Below are positions 8,966 to 17,431 of a stretch of DNA of 64,000 nucleotides, in pieces. Numbering within the stretch: position 1 is the stretch's first letter; every line of letters starts with the position of its first letter. The stretch is from Sphingobacterium prati (GTDB lineage: Bacteria > Bacteroidota > Bacteroidia > Sphingobacteriales > Sphingobacteriaceae). The stretch lies in the NCBI RefSeq assembly GCF_013167215.1, contig NZ_JABJWY010000034.1:1240001-1304000 (forward strand), given 5' to 3'. The translations under genes and the position numbers were made by a program. The notes under the pieces were generated by a model, which saw only the letters and a program-made list of their open reading frames with translations, ran no database searches and had not been told where the DNA came from.

Positions 8966-9838
8966 TTACACTTTTTCGATCCTACAACTGCGGCCCATAT
9001 GATAAATATTAAATCGATTATCGCGGAGAAACCCCAACAATGTAATATCAAATTCTTTCGCTAGATCTATGGCCAGACTCGAAGGCGCCCCTATCGCTGC
9101 CACGATAGCAAGACCAGCCATTGCCGCTTTTTGAATAAGCTCAAAACTCGCTCTCCCACTTAATAGTAGTATATTGTCCCTCAGCGGGAGCCGGTCTGTG
9201 AGCAGAGCATGGCCAATTAGTTTATCCAATGCATTGTGTCTGCCAACATCCTCTCGGAGGGCAAGCAGATTTCCGTCCAGCTCGAAAATACCAGCAGCAT
9301 GTATCCCCCCAGTAGCACTGAAATTATTCTGCAAAGCCTGCAGCTTCGCTGCGAGTTGATACAGCACCGCAACGGATATCACATGTTCTTCGCTGATTCG
9401 TGTATCAAATATGCTGACTGTCCGTATCGATTCAATAGAGCCTTTCCCACAAACTCCACAACTGGAAGTCGTATAAAAGTTCCTTTCTGCTTTCATCAAT
9501 TGTGGTACAACATCCTCCGCCAGTTCCACCGTTACACGATTCTCACTATCTCTGGAACATGCAGATTCCGAATGCCGGATTGCCTTAATCTGATGATTGC
9601 CAGAGATGATCCCCTCCGTAAAAAGGAAACCCGCGGCTAGCTCTTTATCGCTGCCCGGGGTACGCATCGTGACCGATATATTTTTAAGCTCCTTCTCTCC
9701 ATTCCGATGATATAATAATCCAATTTCAAGCGGTTCTTCAATAGCGATATCATCCACGCAGGGAAAACTACTCCCGTCTTTTAGTTTAACTATCTCGATC
9801 TTCCTGACCGATTTGTTTTCCTGTAAATCTGTTTCCAT
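8966..9838 (-). CDS. fdhD: Formate dehydrogenase accessory sulphurtransferase FdhD
   Basis: A 290-residue FdhD homologue. The family delivers sulphur from a cysteine desulphurase to the molybdenum cofactor of formate-dehydrogenase-type enzymes. Diagnostic features are the CGVC motif in SSCGVCGKGS (about residue 125-134), the AGFLFTEGII segment (about 70-80), the EDVGRHNALDKLIG motif (about 215-229) and the C-terminal LLSGRASFELIQKAAMAG segment. The start at 9838 gives a normal family length with a short N-terminal extension. It is the first gene of a three-gene run ending in the FdhF/YdeP-like oxidoreductase. No other target molybdoenzyme is visible in the window. Confidence 0.95.
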   Translation of the reverse strand: METDLQENKSVRKIEIVKLKDGSSFPCVDDIAIEEPLEIGLLYHRNGEKELKNISVTMRTPGSDKELAAGFLFTEGIISGNHQIKAIRHSESACSRDSENRVTVELAEDVVPQLMKAERNFYTTSSCGVCGKGSIESIRTVSIFDTRISEEHVISVAVLYQLAAKLQALQNNFSATGGIHAAGIFELDGNLLALREDVGRHNALDKLIGHALLTDRLPLRDNILLLSGRASFELIQKAAMAGLAIVAAIGAPSSLAIDLAKEFDITLLGFLRDNRFNIYHMGRSCRIEKV

Positions 9839-10039
9839 TTTACTAAAAAGTTAACTAAATAACCGCTTTGTAGATCAGCGAATAAATATATTAGGTTTCA
9901 TGCGTATCTATTTCCATTTAAATTTACTAATATTTCATCAAAACAACAGTAGAAAAAATGCTTATCACTATGTTTGTCGATAATTCTGTGGGAAACTAAA
10001 AAATAGGATCGCTAATAGCAATGTACTATTTAAAATAAG

Positions 10040-10675
10040 TTATAGTGAATCATAAAGTGCGCCTGCAGCTGCTCGGAGCAAATTCGGATCGATTCTTTCC
10101 TTAAAGTCGGGCTGAATATATTCAAATCGTATTTTCGCTTTTTTGTCCAAGATAAATACCGATGGAACGGGAAGCAACATACCTGTGTTTTTTCCTCCAC
10201 TTGCCTCGGGCAAAAATTTATGGTAGGCTGTCGGCGCCCTAAATACCAAACCTATTTTTTTTGCAAGCGACAAATCAGCATCTGAGAGCAACGTGTATGT
10301 TAAATGTCCTTTTTCAATACTAGCTTGAAGATTCTCTGGTTTATCCGTACTTATTGCGACGACCTGATACCCCAATCCGATTAGCTCTTTTTCGATTTCC
10401 TGTAAACCAGCAAGCTGGAGGTTGCAATACGGACACCATCCGCCCCGGTAAAATACCATTATGGTCGGTTTTTGGGAAATTAGTTTCCCTATGTTAATCG
10501 CCTCCCCCTTGACACCTGTCAGCTCCTGCACGGGTATCGTCTCACCGATCAGCAATGGGCTGATATCCTCTGCTTTTTCCGGAAAATCCTGTAATTTGTG
10601 CTCGCTCGGCTGGGCCTCGGCAGCGTTAACCATAAAAAAGGCTATCCCGAGCATCATCATTATTATTTTTCTCAT
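10040..10675 (-). CDS. Secreted peroxiredoxin-like (AhpC/TSA) protein
   Basis: A 211-residue thioredoxin-fold protein with a signal peptide (about 1-21, ending AEAQ), so it is probably periplasmic or lipid-envelope located. The motif FYRGGWCPYCNLQLAG (about 85-100) carries a CxxC in place of the single peroxidatic Cys of typical 2-Cys peroxiredoxins. This matches the peroxiredoxin-like family in the AhpC/TSA clan. Later elements ISTDKPENL and LSDADLSLAKKIGLVFRAPT are typical. It is separated by 14 bases from the AraC-type regulator upstream, so it is probably the last gene of the spondin-AraC-peroxiredoxin unit. Likely role: peroxide or thiol stress defence. Confidence 0.85.
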   Translation of the reverse strand: MRKIIMMMLGIAFFMVNAAEAQPSEHKLQDFPEKAEDISPLLIGETIPVQELTGVKGEAINIGKLISQKPTIMVFYRGGWCPYCNLQLAGLQEIEKELIGLGYQVVAISTDKPENLQASIEKGHLTYTLLSDADLSLAKKIGLVFRAPTAYHKFLPEASGGKNTGMLLPVPSVFILDKKAKIRFEYIQPDFKERIDPNLLRAAAGALYDSL

Positions 10676-10689
10676 TGCTAATATCTATT

Positions 10690-11535
10690 TTAATTTTGTT
10701 CATGTTTATCCCTAAAGGCAGAAATCGTATCTCCCGAATGCAGTTTAAAAAACCGGCTGAAATGTGCCGGACTGATAAACCCCAATTGATAGGCAATTTC
10801 CTTGGCTGATTTATCCGTATAATGCAGATAACGCTTGGCTTCCAGCATGATCCTTCGCTGTATAAGGCTAGAGGGAGACGGAAATTTCAATAAAGAAAAC
10901 ACATTAGAAAGCGTCTTAGGTGACTTATTGAGTTCCCCAGCGTAAAACCGAACTTCATGTTCGGTCTTGAAATTACCTTCCAGCAGCAGGTTGAATTTCC
11001 GTATCAGATCCAATTTTTCATCAGTAAGTAATACATTGTCAGCGGTCTGCGTTCTAGCCAGACGGGTGACACTAATGATAATTCGCTTGAGCAAGGTACG
11101 CAGCATCTCGTTTTGCATCCTGTCTCTGACCTGCATATCCGATTCACAAAACTGACCTGTCAATTGTATATCATCAATGTCCTGTTGCGAAAGCCCTATG
11201 AACATAGGATTACAGATGCCATAAAAGAGAAAACCCACACACCCTACCTCAGCATCGTGGTCAACAATACAATAGAACTCCCGGTTAAACTGCCAGGCGA
11301 TCAACTGCTCAGGGCTTTCGAACCTGAAATTCTGGTTGGCCATTAATGGGAGTACAGTGTTCTTTGGAAAAGTATATTTTACCTCATCTATAAATGCCAA
11401 CTGATCTTCCTGAAAATTAAACACGATGGAATTTATTGTGCTGTCACGCAAAATTCCTCCGTGGGTAAGAATAGACTCATCATTGCCAACCACGAACGTG
11501 CCTTTAGTCTTTTCATTTATATATTCTAATTTCAT
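10690..11535 (-). CDS. AraC-family transcriptional regulator
   Basis: A 281-residue protein with a poorly conserved N-terminal sensor half resembling the cupin fold (FRFESPEQLIAWQFNREFYC) and a C-terminal AraC HTH pair (about 180-278). The HTH includes AGELNKSPKTLSNVFSLL for the first helix-turn-helix and SAKEIAYQLGFISPAHFSRF for the second, the most conserved part of the family. It lies 65 bases after the spondin lipoprotein gene and 14 bases before the peroxiredoxin-like gene, all on the minus strand. The direct repeats upstream of the spondin gene (12955-13001) have the spacing expected of an AraC-type binding site, so it may regulate its own operon. Confidence 0.9.
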   Translation of the reverse strand: MKLEYINEKTKGTFVVGNDESILTHGGILRDSTINSIVFNFQEDQLAFIDEVKYTFPKNTVLPLMANQNFRFESPEQLIAWQFNREFYCIVDHDAEVGCVGFLFYGICNPMFIGLSQQDIDDIQLTGQFCESDMQVRDRMQNEMLRTLLKRIIISVTRLARTQTADNVLLTDEKLDLIRKFNLLLEGNFKTEHEVRFYAGELNKSPKTLSNVFSLLKFPSPSSLIQRRIMLEAKRYLHYTDKSAKEIAYQLGFISPAHFSRFFKLHSGDTISAFRDKHEQN

Positions 11536-11600
11536 CCCTCTTCCTTTAAATGTTTCAGTTGCTATAAATTTAGTAAAGATATCTTTCCCTTCAACACCTG

Positions 11601-12905
11601 TTAGTTAAGCGTTACTTTGATGATCTGTGGCAAAGTAGTAAAGGCATTGGGATTTGGAACCTCCTGGATAGGCTTACTTTCTTCGAGGGACATACCTGGT
11701 AGATCAATCCGGATATTTGCACCAGGATATTGGTCTTTTTTCGTTCCATTGTCATATAAAGATAGCTGATCTGACACATCTCCCTTCTTGGTGGCATCAA
11801 TCCCATTGCCCATAGTAGCAAAGAACCAATCATTGCTCAATCCGTACATCGTAGCGATCGCAATCCTGTCGCCTTTCTCCACATCCAGTTGTTGCATCAC
11901 CTTACCTCCGGCGGTGCTACCTATTTTGGGAAGAAGCACGGTGCTTGCAGGCTCTTTCAGTACATACACTTTCTTAACACCAGATTTGGCCTCGAGCTTG
12001 GCGGCCAATATATCGGCATTGCCTGTCTGTGCCAGATCACTGAGCCCTTCGCCGCGGTCTTTCTCCCCTGCCTTATAGAAAGGATTTTCGTCCCCTCTGT
12101 AAACCACCACAAGCGCGGGGGAAAGTGGTGTAAAAATCCCGGTCAATCCACGCAGGTATTCATGCATTGCAGCATTGTCACCCATCTCGGCGATATTCGT
12201 AAGTCCGTTTGTGGCAGGTTGGCCTTCGGTATAAATTGGCATTTTTTCAAGAATATCTCCTCCTGGTGCATAGGAAACGGTCCAGACGCCCGGACTAAAA
12301 GGTGTTTCATTGGCGGTACCTTTACTCTTATTTTCGATCGTGAGCTTAAACTGTGAATTTCCCAGATAAGCAAGGGTCGCTTTCATCAATTGGGACACCG
12401 GCAGGTATTTATTCCCCTGGGCGTCTGTTCCGTTTACTTCGGTTATGTTACCCGGAATTGGCTCAGCTGTCCCTGGGTGTGACACGTTTGAACCTGGCGC
12501 TTGGTTGACACGCGTGCCGTTATCCCACAATTTGATCTGGGCAGATACATCTCCAGTCACAGGAGTGCCGTCAGCCTTATACAGGTTTATGCCAGGGTTT
12601 TCAGGTGCAAAGAAAAGGTCGTTGCTCCAGCCGTACATGGTTGCGAAAGAGAGGGACTGCCCTGCTCCGGCATAAAATTCTATACCAATAGACTGTCCTG
12701 GAAAGATCACCGGGGGTGTCCCTGTTCCCATAAAAGTTCCCGACTCCACCAGCGGCTTTGCATCCAAAACATTTTCAATGGTAATCGTATTGGTCTCTGC
12801 CTGTGGTAAGCTATCGTCGTTGCTGCAGGAAGCAAGCAGGGCAGTGCCGCCTCCAAAGAGAAGAGCGTATGCTGCTGTCTGTCTAATTTTTTTAATTGTG
12901 CTCAT
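11601..12905 (-). CDS. Spondin-domain lipoprotein (two spondin_N repeats)
   Basis: A 434-residue exported lipoprotein; the lipobox is LLASC near residue 27. Two similar spondin_N-type domains follow. The first (about 40-215) has YGWSNDLFFAPENPGINLY, GDVSAQIKLWDNGTRVNQAPG. The second (about 300-434) has YGLSNDWFFATMGNGI, GDVSDQLSLYDNGTKKDQYPG. The duplicated W(S/N)D.FFA and D.LWDNGT blocks are the clearest sign. Bacterial spondin-domain proteins are cell-surface or periplasmic proteins whose ligands are mostly unknown. It is the first gene of a run with an AraC regulator and a peroxiredoxin-like protein. Its promoter carries a 21-bp-phased repeat. Confidence 0.88.
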   Translation of the reverse strand: MSTIKKIRQTAAYALLFGGGTALLASCSNDDSLPQAETNTITIENVLDAKPLVESGTFMGTGTPPVIFPGQSIGIEFYAGAGQSLSFATMYGWSNDLFFAPENPGINLYKADGTPVTGDVSAQIKLWDNGTRVNQAPGSNVSHPGTAEPIPGNITEVNGTDAQGNKYLPVSQLMKATLAYLGNSQFKLTIENKSKGTANETPFSPGVWTVSYAPGGDILEKMPIYTEGQPATNGLTNIAEMGDNAAMHEYLRGLTGIFTPLSPALVVVYRGDENPFYKAGEKDRGEGLSDLAQTGNADILAAKLEAKSGVKKVYVLKEPASTVLLPKIGSTAGGKVMQQLDVEKGDRIAIATMYGLSNDWFFATMGNGIDATKKGDVSDQLSLYDNGTKKDQYPGANIRIDLPGMSLEESKPIQEVPNPNAFTTLPQIIKVTLN

Positions 12906-12954
12906 AATTTTTTTATTTAAGATCTACAGCAACAAAATTAGCGTCAATCATACG

Positions 12955-13001
12955 TTCGGGAAATATCGTCATTTCCCGAAGTAATGTCCAGATTTCCCGA
13001 A
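12955..13001 (-). promoter_or_regulatory. Three TTCGGGAAAT half-sites, AraC-type operator candidate
   Basis: TTCGGGAAAT (12955-12964), ATTTCCCGAA (12971-12980) and ATTTCCCGAA (12992-13001). Sites two and three are direct repeats exactly 21 bp apart, two DNA turns. Sites one and two form a 26-bp inverted repeat. They lie 50-96 bases upstream of the spondin start. An AraC gene sits downstream in the same unit, making autoregulation a natural hypothesis. Confidence 0.7.
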
Positions 13002-13320
13002 TTATGAAAACGTTGTATGTGACATGCTGGAAGCGGGTCTATCCTCGTCACATTTCTTCTTACCGGAATTTTGGGTTAGTTTGCTCTGTCTACATTTGGA
13101 AAAACAAAATCTTATTAAAACAAAATCGACAAAAAACTGTAACAATATATAGGTGATAGTCAATTCAGCTCACTTTTACGTGGCTATAAATACAAGAATA
13201 TCTATATTGCCCGAAGTATATTTTATAGTATCCTCAATCGTTGGATAAAAGATATAAATTAGTTTAACAACAACACGAAAAGGCTTTATTTTAACGAATG
13301 GAAGTGTTGAATAATTTATC
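13002..13320. other. Intergenic region before the ClC gene
   Basis: No gene seen. It is the divergent promoter region of the spondin operon and the ClC channel. A TACATTTG box lies on the plus strand near 13089-13097, with a TTTG 17 bases further upstream; the spacing is short for a Bacteroidota promoter, so I do not call it. Confidence 0.4.
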
Positions 13321-15120
13321 ATGGCAAATCTAAAAAAAAGCTTTTATCGAAAAATCGATCAAATCAACCAATGGCGGATGAGAAAAGTTTCCAATCGGAA
13401 CTTTATCATCATCCTGGCTTTTGTGGTCGGAATTGTAGGCGGGGTAATGGCTTCAGTGCTAAAACGGCTAACACACTTTATTGCAACAAGTATCCAGAAT
13501 GACATAGACTGGAAGGTCAAATATTCGCTATACCTGGTATTCCCTTTAATTGGTATTCTATTGAGTGTCTTTTTTGTCCGCAAATTTATTAAAGGCAAAA
13601 AGATCGAACATGGCATCACCCCGATCATTTATGCAATCAGTAGGAAAGGAAGCCGCCTTGATCCAAGCAATATCTATTCACAAGTGATTACCTCAGCCAT
13701 CACCGTTGGTTTTGGAGGGTCTTGTGGACTGGAAGCCCCTGTGGCACTGGGTGGCTCATCAATTGGATCCAACATAGCGCGTTTTTTTGGGCTACAGTAC
13801 AAAGAGGTCACCATGCTTTTGGCCTGCGGGGCAGCCGCTGGTATTTCGGGCGCATTCAATAGCCCCCTGGCCGGAATGATCTTTGCTATAGAAATACTAC
13901 TACCAGAGTTTTCCATACCTGTATTTATACCATTATTGATATCTTCAGCTATGGCCTCAGTCGTATCACGACTGATGTACAGCGAGCCCCTATTTACGAA
14001 CTTCAATTCCTATTGGCAAATATCTGCTCTTTTCTTCTATCTCTTCATGGCGGTATTGATCGGATTATTTACTATTTACTTTGCCCGTGTATCTGCCCTT
14101 GTCAATCAATGGTTCCGCAAGATCAAAAACCCGTATAATAAAGTTTGGTTCAGTGGTATATCCCTGGGTTTAATGATACTGATCTTTCCTGCACTATACG
14201 GCGAAGGCTACCTAACGATCCAACAGATCTTAAATGGACAATTTAATGCGATTGTAAAGAACAGTCTTTTCTCCGACTACCACAATATTGGATTTGTCGT
14301 ATTTGGATATACCTTATTAACACTTTTTGGTAAATCATTCGCCGCGTTATTTACGCTCAACGGAGGTGGAAACGGCGGAGTCTTTGGCCCCAGCCTTGTC
14401 ATGGGTGGTTTATTGGGTTTTGCATTTTCGTATGGCATCAACCTGACTGGGATGGCCGAATTAAATGTGCCCAACTTTGTCGTTGCCGGTATGGCTGGTG
14501 CCTTGAGCGGCATTATGCATGCGCCATTGACAGGAATATTTCTGATCGCTGAAATAACAGGCGGCTACACCCTAATGGTACCGTTAATGCTTGTATGTTC
14601 CATTTCCTATTTAATTAATCGGGCAGCGCTGAAGCATTCGATTTACACCAAAGTTTTGGCTGAATCTGGAGATCTGATCTCTTATGAGGACAAAGACCGC
14701 TCTGTCTTGAGCATGATGCGGATAAAATATGTGTTGGAAACCAATTTTGTGCTATTAAGGCCCGAAGAAACGCCTAAATGCCGGCAGTCAGATATCATTC
14801 ACAGTAAACGAAATATCTTTCCCATTGTTAACCATGAGGGTAAATTTATTGGCCTGATCAACAGTGAATTTCTATTTTCGATTCTGCTGGGGGAATTAGA
14901 AGGATTAGATACCCCTTTTGAAAAGCTCGCTCAAAAGCCAAACGACATCGTGCTTATCAATGAAAATATGGAGTCTGTGATGGCAAAAATGAACAAAGAT
15001 GACACCTGGATCTTACCGGTGCTCGGTCAAGAGAATAAGTATATGGGTTTTGTATCTAAATCAAGTGTATTTAATAAGTATCGTGCACTGTTGATACGCC
15101 AGGGACATTATCTTGAGTAA
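13321..15120 (+). CDS. ClC-type chloride channel/antiporter with CBS pair
   Basis: A 599-residue polytopic inner-membrane protein of the ClC family. It has the two halves typical of the fold: GGSCGLEAPVALGGSSIG (about 138-155), the equivalent of the GREGP selectivity/gating motif with the gating Glu retained, and GGNGGVFGPSLVMGG (about 350-364), the GxFxP motif. GMAGALSGIMHAPLTGIFL follows. The soluble C-terminal part (about 460-599) reads as two CBS domains, the usual nucleotide-sensing regulatory module. The GREGP motif reads GLEAP here, a common variant in Bacteroidota homologues. It is a stand-alone gene. Whether it is a channel or a proton-coupled exchanger cannot be decided without testing the inner proton-glutamate position. 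Confidence 0.92.
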   Translation: MANLKKSFYRKIDQINQWRMRKVSNRNFIIILAFVVGIVGGVMASVLKRLTHFIATSIQNDIDWKVKYSLYLVFPLIGILLSVFFVRKFIKGKKIEHGITPIIYAISRKGSRLDPSNIYSQVITSAITVGFGGSCGLEAPVALGGSSIGSNIARFFGLQYKEVTMLLACGAAAGISGAFNSPLAGMIFAIEILLPEFSIPVFIPLLISSAMASVVSRLMYSEPLFTNFNSYWQISALFFYLFMAVLIGLFTIYFARVSALVNQWFRKIKNPYNKVWFSGISLGLMILIFPALYGEGYLTIQQILNGQFNAIVKNSLFSDYHNIGFVVFGYTLLTLFGKSFAALFTLNGGGNGGVFGPSLVMGGLLGFAFSYGINLTGMAELNVPNFVVAGMAGALSGIMHAPLTGIFLIAEITGGYTLMVPLMLVCSISYLINRAALKHSIYTKVLAESGDLISYEDKDRSVLSMMRIKYVLETNFVLLRPEETPKCRQSDIIHSKRNIFPIVNHEGKFIGLINSEFLFSILLGELEGLDTPFEKLAQKPNDIVLINENMESVMAKMNKDDTWILPVLGQENKYMGFVSKSSVFNKYRALLIRQGHYLE

Positions 15121-15324
15121 TGCGCTACCCCAATACGCAATTCAATTCCGACTGAGCAGCCCACTTTAAAAGATACCGTGAGATATCCCCAAATAAGTAA
15201 CTTTATTAAATAAGTAGCTTTATTATTGATTTTCCTATCTTAAAAAAGAGGCTAAAAAAATGTACAGAATAAGCTTATATAAAGTCAAAATATCATCTCG
15301 ATAAGTCCAGCTGATATTTTGACA

Positions 15325-15585
15325 TTAAATACGATATCGAAGCGATAAATTACGCCAAATTTCTGTGGCGAAATGCTGGTCCGAATCCATATGTTCAAAA
15401 AACCAGCTATCACCCCTTTTTACCAATTTTTGATCCGTTCCGTCTAGCAAAATTGGTACTTCGGTATCCTGTCTTGACAATGACTTTTTCAACAACACAA
15501 GCTGGTAATCCTGTCCTTTGTAGGTGAATCGAAATACCTGCGAACGATGCGGCTCTTCGTTTACTAAACTAATTGTGCCATCCAT
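15325..15585 (-). CDS. Small hypothetical protein (86 aa)
   Basis: A short soluble protein, MDGTISLVNEEPHRSQVFRF, with beta-rich composition and no signal peptide or TM. It ends in LRYRI. It reads as a real gene rather than a shadow because the codon use resembles the neighbours and nothing overlaps it. No family recognised. It stands alone between the ClC gene and the GH105 gene. Confidence 0.6.
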   Translation of the reverse strand: MDGTISLVNEEPHRSQVFRFTYKGQDYQLVLLKKSLSRQDTEVPILLDGTDQKLVKRGDSWFFEHMDSDQHFATEIWRNLSLRYRI

Positions 15586-15798
15586 AAATATACACCTTCT
15601 TAAATTTTTAAATACGGGAATTATACCAAACCAATAACGCTATCAAAAGCATAACAATTAAAAGAATAAAGTGTTGACGACACCATACTTTTTTATAACG
15701 AATTACAATAAATAATCGTGCCAAAAGATATTACTTTTCCAAAAAAAAGTTGATCAACAATCCTTCCTCCCTTGTGGACACGCCCCCCTTCTTCATTC

Positions 15799-17157
15799 TC
15801 AGAACTGTAACGAACTGTCGTTAATTACATAGGTATTATTTTTGAGCAGCTCATATATTTCGGCCCCCGCCAGAATAACCGGTCCGTACCCATGTGCGGC
15901 AAATTTATTAACAGGACGGTAGTAATAAAATGCCGGATCGAACCCCATACCTGTCCCCACGCAGGTGCCTTCCACCTGCCCCTGGCTGTTGATTTTTGAG
16001 TGCACGGCATTCCATGCCTGCAGCACCGTCGGGCCATAGGCCTTTATATCCAACCAGCCGGCATTGATCCCTCTGGCGATGCAATAGGCATAGATTGCTG
16101 TTGCCGATGTTTCCAGATAAGAATCGTTGCGGTCAAGCAGCTGATGCCAGAATCCGGTACCGTGCTGCAGCGCCACAATACCGGCGACGTGTTTCTTGAA
16201 TTGTGCCAGCAGCCTGCCCCGGGCGGGATGGCCCTCCGGCAGCACATTCAGCAATTCGACCTTGGTCAGCAGCGCCCAGCCATTTGCTCTAGCCCAGTGG
16301 AATGCCGGATGCGGTTCCATGCCCTCTACCCAACCGTGCAGGTACAGCCCTTTTTCGGGGATAAACATTTTATCGGCAAAGAGCCAAAATTGCTTCATTG
16401 CCTCATCCAGGTACCTACTGTCTCCGGTAAACCGGGTCATCTGCGCCAGGGCAGGCAGGCTCATATAGAGATCATCCAGCCAGAGCGTATTTGCCTGCGG
16501 CCTGTTCCGGGCCAACGTGCCGTCCTTCAGACGGAATTCTTTCGTCAGGATGTAATCTATATAATTGGTGATACTCGGTTTCATGTCCGTATGCGGTGTT
16601 CTGCCCTGCTGTGCCTTGATCATTGCTGCGCACATGGATCCAGCATCATCCAGTGCATGCGGCTGTACAACGGAATGCACCGGAGACCGATACCCCTGCT
16701 GGCGGGATTCGAGCTTTTGGAAGTGCGGCAATACCCTGCCGATAAATTCCAGTCGGTCGGTCGTATAAGCTGCATATCGGGGATCCCCGATCACCTCTGA
16801 GGCCCGTAACATGGCACCATAGGTAACACCCCACTCGTAGCTGATCAACCGAAAATCACCTTTCTTGAATACTGTATTGGTATCGATTTTAGCCAGATCC
16901 GTCACAGGTGTGTGGTCCGCTTTCTGTTCCAGAGCCATGGGCGTCACCCGATCGAGATACGCATACACCCGGTCTATGTCAGCGCGGATGCTATCTAGTG
17001 TCGTCTCACCGTACATCACCGGGTATTCGGGTTTCATCAGGTGCAACGGCGTGTTGGAATCATTGATATCTGCCTTATCTTTCTGCGAACTGGGTTGACA
17101 TCCATATATAGCCAGCAAGACAAACGGCATAAGCGAAAATTTCTTCAGGTTCATCAT
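15799..17157 (-). CDS. GH105-type unsaturated glycuronyl hydrolase lipoprotein
   Basis: About 452 residues from the chosen start at 17157; an upstream in-frame ATG at 17193 would add 12 residues before the signal. The hydrophobic signal ends IYGC, a plausible lipobox, so it is probably lipid-anchored. The alpha/alpha-barrel pattern fits GH105/GH88: LDDAGSMCAAMIKAQ carries the catalytic-type Asp, with LWLDDLYMSLPALAQM and FHWARANGWALL. Family members cleave terminal 4,5-unsaturated uronic acid residues left by polysaccharide lyases, for example from rhamnogalacturonan. It is divergent from the HTCS gene that opens the glycan-utilisation locus. No polysaccharide lyase is seen nearby, so its substrate link to the adjacent mannanase-type enzymes is unclear. 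Confidence 0.82.
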   Translation of the reverse strand: MMNLKKFSLMPFVLLAIYGCQPSSQKDKADINDSNTPLHLMKPEYPVMYGETTLDSIRADIDRVYAYLDRVTPMALEQKADHTPVTDLAKIDTNTVFKKGDFRLISYEWGVTYGAMLRASEVIGDPRYAAYTTDRLEFIGRVLPHFQKLESRQQGYRSPVHSVVQPHALDDAGSMCAAMIKAQQGRTPHTDMKPSITNYIDYILTKEFRLKDGTLARNRPQANTLWLDDLYMSLPALAQMTRFTGDSRYLDEAMKQFWLFADKMFIPEKGLYLHGWVEGMEPHPAFHWARANGWALLTKVELLNVLPEGHPARGRLLAQFKKHVAGIVALQHGTGFWHQLLDRNDSYLETSATAIYAYCIARGINAGWLDIKAYGPTVLQAWNAVHSKINSQGQVEGTCVGTGMGFDPAFYYYRPVNKFAAHGYGPVILAGAEIYELLKNNTYVINDSSLQF

Positions 17158-17431
17158 GATAAAATTGGTTTTGTAGATCAGTTTATCAGACAAGATACGG
17201 CATCAGTCAGACATAACCGTTCTGTGGTGTCATGCTATTTAGCAGGCAACCTATTTTTCCTTAAAGTGTGACAAAGACTCTACTCCAACTGCTGTATAAG
17301 GATTCGATCTGGAGTGGACATGAGTGGCTTGTCAAGGGCAGAAGGCACCAACATGACGAAAAGTAACTTAAAGTTTTTTCTGCACAAAATAAATAGTAAT
17401 TTCAGCCCTACAACCGATTATTCGAAATTAC

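Noticed and set aside
11889..12356. Plus-strand frames opposite the spondin gene
   Set aside because: Shadows of a two-domain spondin lipoprotein; no recognisable content.
13089..13097. Promoter pair TTTG-N17-TACATTTG before the ClC gene
   Set aside because: The spacer is two bases shorter than the usual 19, and it lies more than 200 bases from the start, so support is weak.
16000..16800. Long plus-strand frame (about 266 residues) opposite the GH105 gene
   Set aside because: It is antisense to a gene with clear family motifs; its composition is typical of a shadow frame.
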